NCBI GenBank assembly: GCA_015180985.1
Contig: CP054185.1
Coordinates: forward strand, 1,116,001 to 1,180,000
Origin: Flammeovirgaceae bacterium
Lineage (GTDB): Bacteria; Bacteroidota; Bacteroidia; Cytophagales; Cyclobacteriaceae
Direction of reading: 5' to 3'
DNA: 64,000 nucleotides
The notes beneath the pieces are model-generated. The model was not told where the DNA came from and did no database searches. It was given only the letters and a program-made list of their open reading frames with translations. The position numbers were made by a program, and so were the translations under genes. Below are positions 41,912 to 50,493 of the stretch, piece after piece. Within the stretch, counting starts at the first letter, position 1; every line of letters starts with the position of its first letter.

Positions 41912-44002
41912 ATGCGCACCAAGGCCCTTACCCGTTTGTTTTTTGTTATTACCGGCATTGCCTGGGTAGCCTTGTTCTTCACCGATCTGTCGGTGGTGTT
42001 TAGTATAAAAACGGGCATTCAGCCGGATATGCCCACATGGGTGCCCGGTTTGTTGTTTAACATTTTTCTGATAGGGCTTTATTATTACTACAAACTCAAA
42101 ATCGATCGGGATGAAATACTGAATTTTGTTGACCTGCTGTGGCGTGTATTTGCAACGGGGCTTGTAGCCACGGTGGTGTCGCTGGCATTAAGGCTTATTG
42201 AATTTTTACCCGGTACCTCCAGGCTGGTTAGCCATTTTTTATACCTGGAAACAACCTACCTTATCACCATGCCCCTGATGGCGGGCTTTCTGATAATGTG
42301 CTTCACGGCCTGGAAGCGACTGATACTTTATCAGAAATCAAAATGGTTGTTGCGATTGTGGCAGGTATTTGAGTATGGCTTATTCATCGCACTTATTTAC
42401 AGTAGTGTTTCGTTGTCCGAGTTGGACTGGCTGTACGATGTGTTACTGGCATCGTTTGTTGTAATCGGTTTAGTGCTTTCGGCTAATACCAAATGGGTCG
42501 CTTACCTCAACTTTAAACAAAAATGGACGAGCCTGCTTTTGCTCTTGCTTTCCGTATTTTATCTAATCTATCTGTTTTACACCAGCAATGCTCAGATTGT
42601 AGCCGCTTTTAATGATGAGCGGGGCATCGTTGACCACCGCTACCACCTTTACTTTCTATCGGTGTTTGTTTTTGTGGTTATGTACTGTTCATTTTCCTTT
42701 TTGGTGATCTTGTTCAACTTGCCCACCACTTCGGTTTTTGAGCAAAAGCTCGAAGAAGTAGTCAACTTTCAGCGCATCAGCCAATCCATTCAAACAGAGC
42801 AAAGCGAAGAAAGTGTTTACAAAATTTTGCTCGAAACCTCGGTAAGCACGGTGTTTGCCGATGCCGCCTGGCTTGAAATAAAAAACAACGAGCACCATCA
42901 CCGGCTGTTTACCTATCGCATTTCTGAAAAGGAGGCCAACGATATCATTAGCCACCTGAAAAATAACCACATTACCGGTATTCTTGACCAGGCACCGGAT
43001 AAAACAAAAAACCTATCAAAACACCTCAGTACGTTACGCGGTTCACGCTTCCGGTCCATTTTGGCATTTCCGATTTATGTTAAGGGCGACAACATCGGTA
43101 CGCTGGCACTACTCAAAGAGTTGTCAGACGGCTTTAATAAAGAAATGACCAAAATCGTCAGCACGTTTGCAAACCAGGCGGGCATCTCCATCGAAAACTT
43201 CAGGCTGATGGAAGAAGCCCTTCAAAGCGAGCGATACAAGGAGGAACTTAAAATTGCCAAGATGGTACAAAAGAGCCTCCTCCCTGAAGTACTTGAAAGC
43301 GATATTGATTTTGAAATGGCCGCCTTTTCCGAGTCGGCCGATGAAGTAGGAGGCGATTATTACGATACCCTACGTGTTACTGACAAGGAGGTAGCTTTGG
43401 TTATAGCCGATGTTTCGGGCAAGGGTACTACAGCAGCCTTTCATATGTCTCAAATGAAAGGCATCTTTCACAGCCTGGCGCAGCAAGGCATCCGCCCTGA
43501 AGAATTTATGATACGGGCTAATAATGCGCTAACCCGCTGCCTGGAACGCGGTTCATTTATATCGGCTACTTTTTTTATTATTGATACACACAAAAAAGTA
43601 ATACGGTACTCCCGTGCCGGTCATTGCCCTGTATTATACTACAGGGCACGCACAGGTAAAGCCGAATACCTGAAAGACCGGGGCGTTGCCCTGGGTATGG
43701 TACGAAACACCAGCTACAGCAATTTTATCGGGGTTAATGAACTACACTATGAGCCCGGTGATATTATGGTGCTCTACACAGATGGTATTACTGAGTCGAA
43801 GAGCAATAAGGGAGAAGAATTTGGTTACGACCGGCTGGTAACCTGCCTGCTGGAAGTGCGGGAAAAACCAGTCCGTGAAATCATTGACTGCCTCATCGCC
43901 AGGCTTTATGAATTTTCAGGAAGCGATAACATTAATGATGACTACACAGCTTTGATAGTAAAATTTGTCAAACAGGATAATCCGCAGATTAGTTCGTCAT
44001 GA
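41912..44002 (+). CDS. Membrane-bound PP2C (SpoIIE/RsbU-type) phosphatase with GAF domain
   Basis: This is a 696-residue sensor phosphatase. The N-terminal half has about seven or eight transmembrane helices (~5-275). A GAF-like domain follows (~290-430: VFADAAWLEI; RSILAFPIYVKGDNIGTLAL), then a short coiled linker and the SpoIIE PP2C domain (~455-690). The metal-binding motifs are ADEVGGDYYD, VIADVSGKGTTAAF and LYTDGITESKS. Such enzymes dephosphorylate STAS-domain antagonists, here most likely the protein encoded next at 44046. The sensed signal is unknown. Confidence 0.93.
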   Translation: MRTKALTRLFFVITGIAWVALFFTDLSVVFSIKTGIQPDMPTWVPGLLFNIFLIGLYYYYKLKIDRDEILNFVDLLWRVFATGLVATVVSLALRLIEFLPGTSRLVSHFLYLETTYLITMPLMAGFLIMCFTAWKRLILYQKSKWLLRLWQVFEYGLFIALIYSSVSLSELDWLYDVLLASFVVIGLVLSANTKWVAYLNFKQKWTSLLLLLLSVFYLIYLFYTSNAQIVAAFNDERGIVDHRYHLYFLSVFVFVVMYCSFSFLVILFNLPTTSVFEQKLEEVVNFQRISQSIQTEQSEESVYKILLETSVSTVFADAAWLEIKNNEHHHRLFTYRISEKEANDIISHLKNNHITGILDQAPDKTKNLSKHLSTLRGSRFRSILAFPIYVKGDNIGTLALLKELSDGFNKEMTKIVSTFANQAGISIENFRLMEEALQSERYKEELKIAKMVQKSLLPEVLESDIDFEMAAFSESADEVGGDYYDTLRVTDKEVALVIADVSGKGTTAAFHMSQMKGIFHSLAQQGIRPEEFMIRANNALTRCLERGSFISATFFIIDTHKKVIRYSRAGHCPVLYYRARTGKAEYLKDRGVALGMVRNTSYSNFIGVNELHYEPGDIMVLYTDGITESKSNKGEEFGYDRLVTCLLEVREKPVREIIDCLIARLYEFSGSDNINDDYTALIVKFVKQDNPQISSS

Positions 44003-44045
44003 AAAAAGAACTATATAAAACTAACACCGTTAAAAATTATACGCC

Positions 44046-44384
44046 ATGGTTCAAATAAAACGAATTCAGGAAGATGGTATGGACATTATTGTTCCCATCG
44101 GTGAGGTGGACGCCAGTTCCTCCATCGAACTGGACCTGGTCATTGCCAAAAGTGTTGGCGAGGGCTTTACCAGGATACTGGTGGACTGCACTGCGCTGGA
44201 GTACATTTCATCAGCCGGATTGGGGGTGTTCATGTCGTACATCGAAGAATTCAGGGATAAGAAAATCCGGATGGTACTTTTTGGCATGAACGAACGCGTG
44301 GCCAATACGTTTGAAATATTGGGCCTGAAAGAACTGTTAACGATAGCCGGTGATAAAGCACAGGCCAAACACCTGGTGGCATGA
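44046..44384 (+). CDS. STAS domain anti-sigma factor antagonist
   Basis: This 112-residue single STAS domain is of the RsbV/SpoIIAA type. VDCTALEYISSAGLGVFMSY contains the loop with the phosphorylatable serine (Ser55 or Ser56). It lies between its presumed phosphatase (upstream) and kinase (downstream), overlapping the latter by 4 bases. In partner switching the unphosphorylated form binds the kinase and frees its target; no sigma factor is in the window, so the target is unknown. Confidence 0.92.
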   Translation: MVQIKRIQEDGMDIIVPIGEVDASSSIELDLVIAKSVGEGFTRILVDCTALEYISSAGLGVFMSYIEEFRDKKIRMVLFGMNERVANTFEILGLKELLTIAGDKAQAKHLVA

Positions 44385-44800
44385 AGAAAGTATATAAAGT
44401 AGGCTGCAGCATCGAAAACCTCAGGGGCATTCGGGACTTTATCCGGAATGCACTGAAGCCTTACGGGGTTCGAGAGTTGGATATCAGCGAGATGGTGTTG
44501 GCCATGGATGAAATGTGTTCAAACCTGATGATTCATGCCCATCAATGCAACCCCGATGACCTCTTTGAACTCTCCGTTAACCTGGATAAGCGCAAAGGAG
44601 TGGTGTTTGAAATCGTTGACGATAAAAGCGTGTTTGATATCAACGCTTTTCAGGAGCCGGCCCTGGATCACATCGTGCATGAAAAACGAAAAGGCGGTTT
44701 GGGCATCCGCCTGGTAAAAGCCATTATGGACGAAATTGAATACTACCAGCAAAACGGCAAAACCATTTGCCGCCTTACAAAAAAAGTTCAATTCATTTAA
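44381..44800 (+). CDS. RsbW-like anti-sigma factor / serine-protein kinase (HATPase)
   Basis: This 139-residue GHKL ATPase domain has the N-box EMVLAMDEMCSNLMIHAHQ, a G1-like segment EIVDDKSVFD and the G2 box KRKGGLGIRLVKAIMDEIEY. It would phosphorylate the STAS protein encoded just before (ATGA overlap). Without an adjacent sigma factor it may control another effector, as is common in Bacteroidota partner-switch modules (inference). Confidence 0.9.
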   Translation: MKKVYKVGCSIENLRGIRDFIRNALKPYGVRELDISEMVLAMDEMCSNLMIHAHQCNPDDLFELSVNLDKRKGVVFEIVDDKSVFDINAFQEPALDHIVHEKRKGGLGIRLVKAIMDEIEYYQQNGKTICRLTKKVQFI

Positions 44801-44805
44801 CTTTG
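44798..44805 (+). promoter_or_regulatory. -7 element before the PpiC-type chaperone gene (TAACTTTG)
   Basis: TAACTTTG overlaps the stop codon of the kinase gene and lies 20 bases before the ATG at 44826. No consensus TTG is seen 19-20 bases upstream. It would start a separate transcript for the chaperone cluster. Confidence 0.45.
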
Positions 44806-44825
44806 CCGGTTTACCTGCATGAACA

Positions 44826-46766
44826 ATGAGAGGAAGATTGATTTTTCTGCTCGTAATAAGTTTTATTGCCGTTAACGCCCAACCCAGGAAACAGGCAGCC
44901 CCCGATTTATTTGTTATTAATAACCACCCGGTATCTTCTGATGAATTTATTTATATCTACAGGAAGAACCACCCGGATAAGAGGACTGAATACACCAAAG
45001 AAAAAATCAACCAATACCTTGAGTTGTACATCAACTTTAAATTAAAAGTGGAGGAGGCCCGTGCCCGCGGCATGGACACCACGGCAACTTTTTTGCGCGA
45101 GTTCAATACCTACCGGGATGAGTTGCGCAAACCCTATTTACCCGAAAGCAAACTGGTGGACAGCCTGGTAATGCTAACCTACAAGCGGCTGCAAGAAGAA
45201 GTAAGCGCCTCGCATATTATGATAAGTATTAAACCCGATGCCACCCCTGCCGATACCACAGCAGCATGGAAGCAAATTATGGAAGTTAAAAAGCGAATTG
45301 ATGCAGGCGAAGATTTCTACAGGCTGGCCAATCAGCTTTCTGATGACCCTTCGGCACGTCAGAACAGCGGTCGCCTGGGGTACTTTACCGCCATGCAAAT
45401 GGTTTACCCGTTTGAGACAGCCGCTTACGCTGGCAAACCCGGTGAGGTTGTCGGGCCTGTGCGAACCCGCTTTGGGTATCATCTGATAAAAATTGAAGAT
45501 CGCAAGCCCGCCCGGGGCGAAGTGGAGGTGGCCCACATTATGCTGCGAACCGGCACCGGCCGGGACGATGCGAAAACCCGTGACCTGATTTTTGAAATTT
45601 ATGATCAACTGAAAGGCGGAGTTCCCTGGGCCGAATTGTGTTCCCGTTACTCGGAAGACCAGAACTCCAAAGGCAATGGGTGTAAACTCCGCCCCTTTGG
45701 TGTAGGTGCTATGGCTTCGGTGCCCGAGTTCGATCGGGTGGCCTTCAGCCTGCAGAACCCCGGGGAGTTTTCCGATCCGTTTCAAACGGCTTACGGCTGG
45801 CATATTGCTTTGCTTGAACGAAAAATTCCGCTGCCATCATTTAAAGATCTTGAAACCTCGCTGCGTAACCGGGTTCAGCGCGATGAGCGGGTGCAGGTAT
45901 CGCGCCAGCAATTGCTTGAAAAACTTAAAAAACAATTTTCATTTACAGAAAATCCGGATGTGAAAGTAAAGGTGTTTCAGCAAGCCGATTCAACACTTAC
46001 AGCCGGCAACTGGCATCTGTCTTCGTGGCCGGCCCGGGAATCAATCTTTACACTCTCCGGCCAGGCAATGCCGGTCCGGGAATTTTTGTCGTTTGTAAAA
46101 ATTCATCAGCAAAAAACAGCCATGAAGCCCGATGTGTACCTGGGTGATCTGTATAACCGGTTTGTTGAATCGGTGATTAACATGGAGTTTGAAGAAAAAC
46201 TAAAACGTACAAATCCTGAATTTAACAGACTGCTGAACGAATACTACGAAGGTATCTTATTGTTCGAGATCATGGAGCGTGAGGTATGGAATAAAGCCAG
46301 CGAAGACTCCATCGGGCAACGAAAGTATTTTGAAAGAAACCAGGTAAAGTACACAGCCGGTGAGCGTGCCCGTGCGGTTATCTATTCCTCAACTGATGAA
46401 GAACAACTAAAAACGCTGCAGGCTTTATTTGAAACGGCCGACTCGGCAGCCATAGCAAATCATGTGCAGACAAAACGGATAAGACGGGAGTCGGGCACCT
46501 TTCAACAGACCGACAGACCAGTTTTGGCTCAAATACCCTGGCAGCCGGGCAGCCATACGCACCAAAACAACGGAATGTATTACCTTGCGCGGATTTTTGA
46601 GATACTGCCGGCCGGCCCTGCAACGTTTGAGGAAGCGCGCCCGGCCGTCATTTCGGATTACCAGAATGACCTGGAACAGCAATGGGTGGCCAGTCTGAAG
46701 GCAAAATATCCGGTAACAATAAATGAAAAGGGTAAAAAATACATTACGAAAAAACTGGCTCAGTAA
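44826..46766 (+). CDS. Periplasmic peptidylprolyl isomerase (parvulin repeats, PpiC/SurA-like)
   Basis: This 646-residue exported protein has signal peptide LIFLLVISFIAVNAQ. An N-terminal SurA-like helical region (FVINNHPVSSDEFIYIYRKN) is followed by two tandem parvulin domains (~125-225: SASHIMISIKPDATPADTTA ... ARQNSGRLGYFTAMQMVYPF; ~235-335: VEVAHIMLRTG ... FGVGAMASVPEFDRVAF). A long C-terminal region (~350-646) has no recognised domain. It probably assists folding of outer-membrane or secreted proteins. The next gene starts 44 bases before its end. Confidence 0.88.
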   Translation: MRGRLIFLLVISFIAVNAQPRKQAAPDLFVINNHPVSSDEFIYIYRKNHPDKRTEYTKEKINQYLELYINFKLKVEEARARGMDTTATFLREFNTYRDELRKPYLPESKLVDSLVMLTYKRLQEEVSASHIMISIKPDATPADTTAAWKQIMEVKKRIDAGEDFYRLANQLSDDPSARQNSGRLGYFTAMQMVYPFETAAYAGKPGEVVGPVRTRFGYHLIKIEDRKPARGEVEVAHIMLRTGTGRDDAKTRDLIFEIYDQLKGGVPWAELCSRYSEDQNSKGNGCKLRPFGVGAMASVPEFDRVAFSLQNPGEFSDPFQTAYGWHIALLERKIPLPSFKDLETSLRNRVQRDERVQVSRQQLLEKLKKQFSFTENPDVKVKVFQQADSTLTAGNWHLSSWPARESIFTLSGQAMPVREFLSFVKIHQQKTAMKPDVYLGDLYNRFVESVINMEFEEKLKRTNPEFNRLLNEYYEGILLFEIMEREVWNKASEDSIGQRKYFERNQVKYTAGERARAVIYSSTDEEQLKTLQALFETADSAAIANHVQTKRIRRESGTFQQTDRPVLAQIPWQPGSHTHQNNGMYYLARIFEILPAGPATFEEARPAVISDYQNDLEQQWVASLKAKYPVTINEKGKKYITKKLAQ

Positions 46767-47646
46767 AGGCGAAAAAATACTGCTCTACTGGTTAACCTTT
46801 TCGGTATTACTTACCGGCTGTGATTTTATCAGGATGAAAAAGGAAAAGGCCCCTGCTGACAACACCCTGCGCCAGCCCGTGGCCCGGGTAAATAAAACGT
46901 ATCTGTATAAAGATGAACTCATGGGTATCGTGCAGCCGGGTACCAATCCGGATGACAGCACCACCCGCGTAGAGGCGTACATAAACAGCTGGATAAAAAA
47001 ACAACTGCTGATTCAGGAGGCTTCACGAAAAATAAACATCAATGAAGCTGAAGTTGAGCGTAAAATACTCGATTACCGGTACAGCCTCATTGCTTATGAA
47101 TACCAGGCCTACTACATCCGCCAGCGGCTCGACACGGCTATTCAGGAAGCCGCTATTGAAACGTATTACAAAGAGAATATCGACAACTTCATATTAAAGC
47201 AAAATATCGTGCGGGCAACATTCATTAAAGTTCCAAAAACAGCTCCCCGTACCGGTAAGATCAAAGATTTGATCTTTTCAAAAAAAGAAAACGATAAGAC
47301 CGAATTAAAATCATACTGCCTCAGTTTTGCAGCTGCCTATCACCTGGTTGATTCAACCTGGATGGTATTTGATGAACTTGTCAAAAATTCACCATTAATT
47401 GAAATACCCAATAAAGTTCAGTTTTTAAAGAGCAACCCGTATTACGAAACCGCTGACGAAAACTATCTTTACTTCTTAAAGGTTGAAGAATACCGTATTT
47501 CAGATAATATTTCACCGCTGGAATTTGTACGGGATGAGATAAAAAATATTTTACTGAATAAACGCAAGGTTGAGCTGGCCAAACAACTCGAAGACGAGGT
47601 TTACTCAACCGGCATGAAAAATCAGGAATTTGAGATTTTTAAATAG
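46723..47646 (+). CDS. SurA-like periplasmic lipoprotein without a parvulin domain
   Basis: This 307-residue protein has signal sequence LLYWLTFSVLLTGC with lipobox LTGC (Cys ~33). The part after it (QPVARVNKTYLYKDELMGIV, then INSWIKKQLLIQEASRKINI) resembles the SurA/PpiD N-terminal chaperone fold, but no parvulin active-site block is visible. Between two parvulin proteins it looks like a dedicated chaperone partner. The start at 46723 lies inside the previous gene; a later start nearer the hydrophobic stretch cannot be excluded. Confidence 0.7.
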   Translation: MKRVKNTLRKNWLSKGEKILLYWLTFSVLLTGCDFIRMKKEKAPADNTLRQPVARVNKTYLYKDELMGIVQPGTNPDDSTTRVEAYINSWIKKQLLIQEASRKININEAEVERKILDYRYSLIAYEYQAYYIRQRLDTAIQEAAIETYYKENIDNFILKQNIVRATFIKVPKTAPRTGKIKDLIFSKKENDKTELKSYCLSFAAAYHLVDSTWMVFDELVKNSPLIEIPNKVQFLKSNPYYETADENYLYFLKVEEYRISDNISPLEFVRDEIKNILLNKRKVELAKQLEDEVYSTGMKNQEFEIFK

Positions 47647-47653
47647 CAAGCAA

Positions 47654-48988
47654 ATGCGCCACCAACTACTTGGCATTGTATTTATTCTAACCGCACTAAT
47701 TATCCGGGCACAGGAATCCGATGGATTTGTTGTTGATAAGATTATCGGTAAAGTAGATAACTACATTGTGCTCAAGTCGGAACTCGATAAGGCGTATCAG
47801 GAATACGTTTCAAACGGAGGCCGGCCGGGCGAAGAAACACGGTGCCAGTACCTGGCGCTGCTCCTGCGGAATAAACTGATGATGGCCAAAGCCGAAATTG
47901 ATTCTATTGTAGTGAGCGATTCGGATGTTGATGCCAACACCAAGCAGCGGATGGACATGATACTGGCTCAGTATGGCGGCTCACAGGAGGATCTCGAGAA
48001 AAAGTTCGGCAAAACCTTCGAGCAGTTCCGTGTTGAACTGCGCGACCAGGTGCGCGAGCAAATGGTAATAAGCGAAATGCAGAAGCACTTAACCAAAGGG
48101 CTCACGGTAACCCCGGCCGAAGTAAGACGCTTTTTTAACAAGATACCGAAGGACAGCCTGCCGTACTTTTCGGCCGAAGTGGAAGTAGCCCAGATTGTTC
48201 GCGTGGCCAAAGTGAGCAATGCGCAGAAGGAGATAACCAAACGCGAATTGATTGACATACGCAACCGGATACTGGCTGGTGAAGACTTTGCCACACTGGC
48301 CCGCAAGTACTCCTCCGATCCGAGTGTAACGGTAAATGGTGGCGACATGGGCTTTGTGGGACGAGGCGTGATGGTGCCCGAGTTTGAAGCCATGTCGTTT
48401 AAACTCAAACCGGGGGAAATTTCCATGCCGGTAGAAACACAGTTTGGCTTTCACATCATACAATTGCTGGAGCGCAGGGGCAACGAATATCATTCGCGCC
48501 ATATTTTAATGGCGCCCACACCCTCCAAACAGGATGTTGAAAATGCCAGCCGCTTTTTGGATAGCCTGCGCACCTTGATATTAAAAGATACAGTTTCGTT
48601 TCAGCGGGCTGCCAAGGAGCATTCGGATGATATGCGCACCAAAGGTAATGGCGGTTTTTTTACCGATGATGACGGAGGTACCCGCCTGTCGGTGGATGAA
48701 CTGGACCCGGTGGTGTTTTTTGCCATTGATACCATGAAGGTGGGCACCGTATCAAAGCCCATGGCTTACCGTACTGATGATGGAAAGGAGGCTGTTCGCA
48801 TCTTACTTTATAAATCCAGAACCCCTCCCCATTTAGCAAGCCTTGAACAGGATTGGGACCGGATACGCACGGCCGCCCTCAATGAAAAGCAAAGCCGCAT
48901 CCTGGAAAAGTGGTTTAACAAAGCCCGCAAAGATGTGTTCATCAGCATTGACCCGGCTTATAATTATTGCGGTATTCTCGATGATTAG
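47654..48988 (+). CDS. SurA-type peptidylprolyl isomerase
   Basis: This 444-residue exported chaperone has signal peptide HQLLGIVFILTALIIRAQ. The N-terminal SurA domain (VVDKIIGKVDNYIVLKSELD) is followed by two parvulin domains: ~175-275 (EVAQIVRVAKVSNAQKEITK ... VNGGDMGFVGRGVMVPEFEA) and ~285-385 (YHSRHILMAPTPSKQDVENA ... KGNGGFFTDDDGG). This is the closest SurA equivalent in the cluster and should escort outer-membrane barrel proteins. Start taken at 47654; an in-frame ATG at 47630 lies inside the previous gene. Confidence 0.9.
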   Translation: MRHQLLGIVFILTALIIRAQESDGFVVDKIIGKVDNYIVLKSELDKAYQEYVSNGGRPGEETRCQYLALLLRNKLMMAKAEIDSIVVSDSDVDANTKQRMDMILAQYGGSQEDLEKKFGKTFEQFRVELRDQVREQMVISEMQKHLTKGLTVTPAEVRRFFNKIPKDSLPYFSAEVEVAQIVRVAKVSNAQKEITKRELIDIRNRILAGEDFATLARKYSSDPSVTVNGGDMGFVGRGVMVPEFEAMSFKLKPGEISMPVETQFGFHIIQLLERRGNEYHSRHILMAPTPSKQDVENASRFLDSLRTLILKDTVSFQRAAKEHSDDMRTKGNGGFFTDDDGGTRLSVDELDPVVFFAIDTMKVGTVSKPMAYRTDDGKEAVRILLYKSRTPPHLASLEQDWDRIRTAALNEKQSRILEKWFNKARKDVFISIDPAYNYCGILDD

Positions 48989-49060
48989 AGTCGCTCGTGT
49001 AAAACAAGAACCACCTGAACGCGTTTACCGTTAGGTTTACCAAGTAATTTGAAAAAACCC

Positions 49061-50029
49061 ATGACCCGATTCACAAACGATGTGGAGGCAGCCGATGCCC
49101 TGGCGGTTACCTACAAAAACCTTACCCGCGAAATTGCCAACGTAATTGTTGGCCAGGATGATGTGGTGCGGTTAGTCCTTACCGGGATATTTTGCCACGG
49201 CCATTCACTGTTGGTGGGTGTACCCGGACTTGCCAAAACATTGTTGGTACAAACCATTGCCACTTCGCTTGACTTACAGTTTAAGCGGATACAATTTACC
49301 CCCGACCTGATGCCATCGGACATCCTGGGAGCTGAAACCATGGACAAGGAACGGAACTTCAGGTTTGTAAAAGGACCGGTTTTTGCCAATATCATTTTGG
49401 CCGATGAGATAAACCGAACACCCCCAAAAACACAGGCCGCGCTGCTCGAATCGATGCAGGAATATGCCGTAACCATTGCGGGCGTACGGTATGAATTGCC
49501 CAAGCCATTTTTTGTGCTGGCAACCCAAAATCCCATTGAGCAGGAGGGCACTTATCCATTGCCCGAAGCGCAACTCGATCGGTTCATGTTCAACATTCTG
49601 CTTACCTATCCTTCCATGAAAGAGGAAATAGAGGTGGTGAAGAACACCACTACTGACGAACCTCGAAAAGTGAACACCATTCTTACAGCCGATGACATCA
49701 ATGCCTACCAGCACCTGGTACGCAGGGTGCCCGTGCCCGATAATGTGATTGAATATGCCGTAACGCTGGTTAACAAAACCAGGCCCAATACACCGGCCGG
49801 TTCAGCCGTTGCTACCGAATACCTGGAGTGGGGTGCCGGCCCGCGCGCTTCGCAGTTCCTCGTGCTGGGCGCCAAATGCAACGCCTTACTTAACGGCAAA
49901 TATTCACCCGATATTGAGGATGTACAGGCCATTGCCAAACCTGTGTTGCGCCATCGCATGGTGCGCAACTTCAAAGCCGAAGCCGAAGGGATTACCATTG
50001 ATGAGTTGATAGAGAAGATGATGAGTTGA
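49061..50029 (+). CDS. MoxR family AAA+ ATPase
   Basis: This 322-residue MoxR ATPase has Walker A GVPGLAKTLLVQ (~43-54), Walker B IILADEINRTPPKTQAALLE (~108-127), sensor 1 VLATQNPIEQEGTYPLPEAQ and the sensor-2 region near PRASQFLVLGAK. MoxR proteins act as metal- or complex-assembly chaperones, usually with a DUF58/VWA partner downstream, but here the next gene is on the other strand. It follows the SurA cluster after 72 bases. The start is the ATG at 49061 rather than the TTG at 49049. Confidence 0.93.
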   Translation: MTRFTNDVEAADALAVTYKNLTREIANVIVGQDDVVRLVLTGIFCHGHSLLVGVPGLAKTLLVQTIATSLDLQFKRIQFTPDLMPSDILGAETMDKERNFRFVKGPVFANIILADEINRTPPKTQAALLESMQEYAVTIAGVRYELPKPFFVLATQNPIEQEGTYPLPEAQLDRFMFNILLTYPSMKEEIEVVKNTTTDEPRKVNTILTADDINAYQHLVRRVPVPDNVIEYAVTLVNKTRPNTPAGSAVATEYLEWGAGPRASQFLVLGAKCNALLNGKYSPDIEDVQAIAKPVLRHRMVRNFKAEAEGITIDELIEKMMS

Positions 50030-50031
50030 AC

Positions 50032-50493
50032 TCAGTTCACTACCTCATCGGTAACCGTTAGCTCATTACCGCTCAGAATGGTCTGGTATTGGCGCAGCGG
50101 CCGCCAGGCCGGACCGCCTGTGGGGTCGCCATTGAAGTTGAAGGTAGAGCCACAACAGCTATCTTCCATATACAATGTTGAAATGTGTACGCCTACTGTT
50201 GCGCACGCCTCGTTGGGTTGAAACGAGCAGTTACGCTCAAATGCCCGGTAGGTTGATGCATTAACTCGGTGCACAATAATTCCCCTCACCCCGCCATTGA
50301 AATATTTTGAATTGCCATCGGTATTCAGCACCAGGTTTTCGGGTAGGTTCAGATTAATAAAAATATCAGCAAAGGTGGCCGGTGGTATAGGGTCGTCTGT
50401 AAGGTCCGGGGAGCAATTTAAAAATGCAGCCAATGCCAGTACGCTCGCCCTTGACTTCGAAAGTTTCAGCCCCAACTTACTTGCCGTAATCAT
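50032..50493 (-). CDS. Rieske-fold-like lipoprotein lacking the Fe-S ligands
   Basis: This 153-residue protein has an N-terminal hydrophobic segment (RASVLALAAFLNCSPDLTDD) with a probable lipid-modified Cys followed by acidic residues. The C-terminal half resembles a Rieske domain: a Cys loop (FERNCSFQPNEACATV) and the characteristic second loop DSCCGSTFNFNGDPTGGPAW then RPLRQY. In true Rieske proteins the loops read CxHxG and CxxHGSxF; here both histidines are missing (CSFQ and DSCCGS), so a normal [2Fe-2S] cluster is unlikely. Its start overlaps the preceding dehydrogenase gene by 17 bases, so the two are cotranscribed. Function unknown. Confidence 0.65.
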   Translation of the reverse strand: MITASKLGLKLSKSRASVLALAAFLNCSPDLTDDPIPPATFADIFINLNLPENLVLNTDGNSKYFNGGVRGIIVHRVNASTYRAFERNCSFQPNEACATVGVHISTLYMEDSCCGSTFNFNGDPTGGPAWRPLRQYQTILSGNELTVTDEVVN

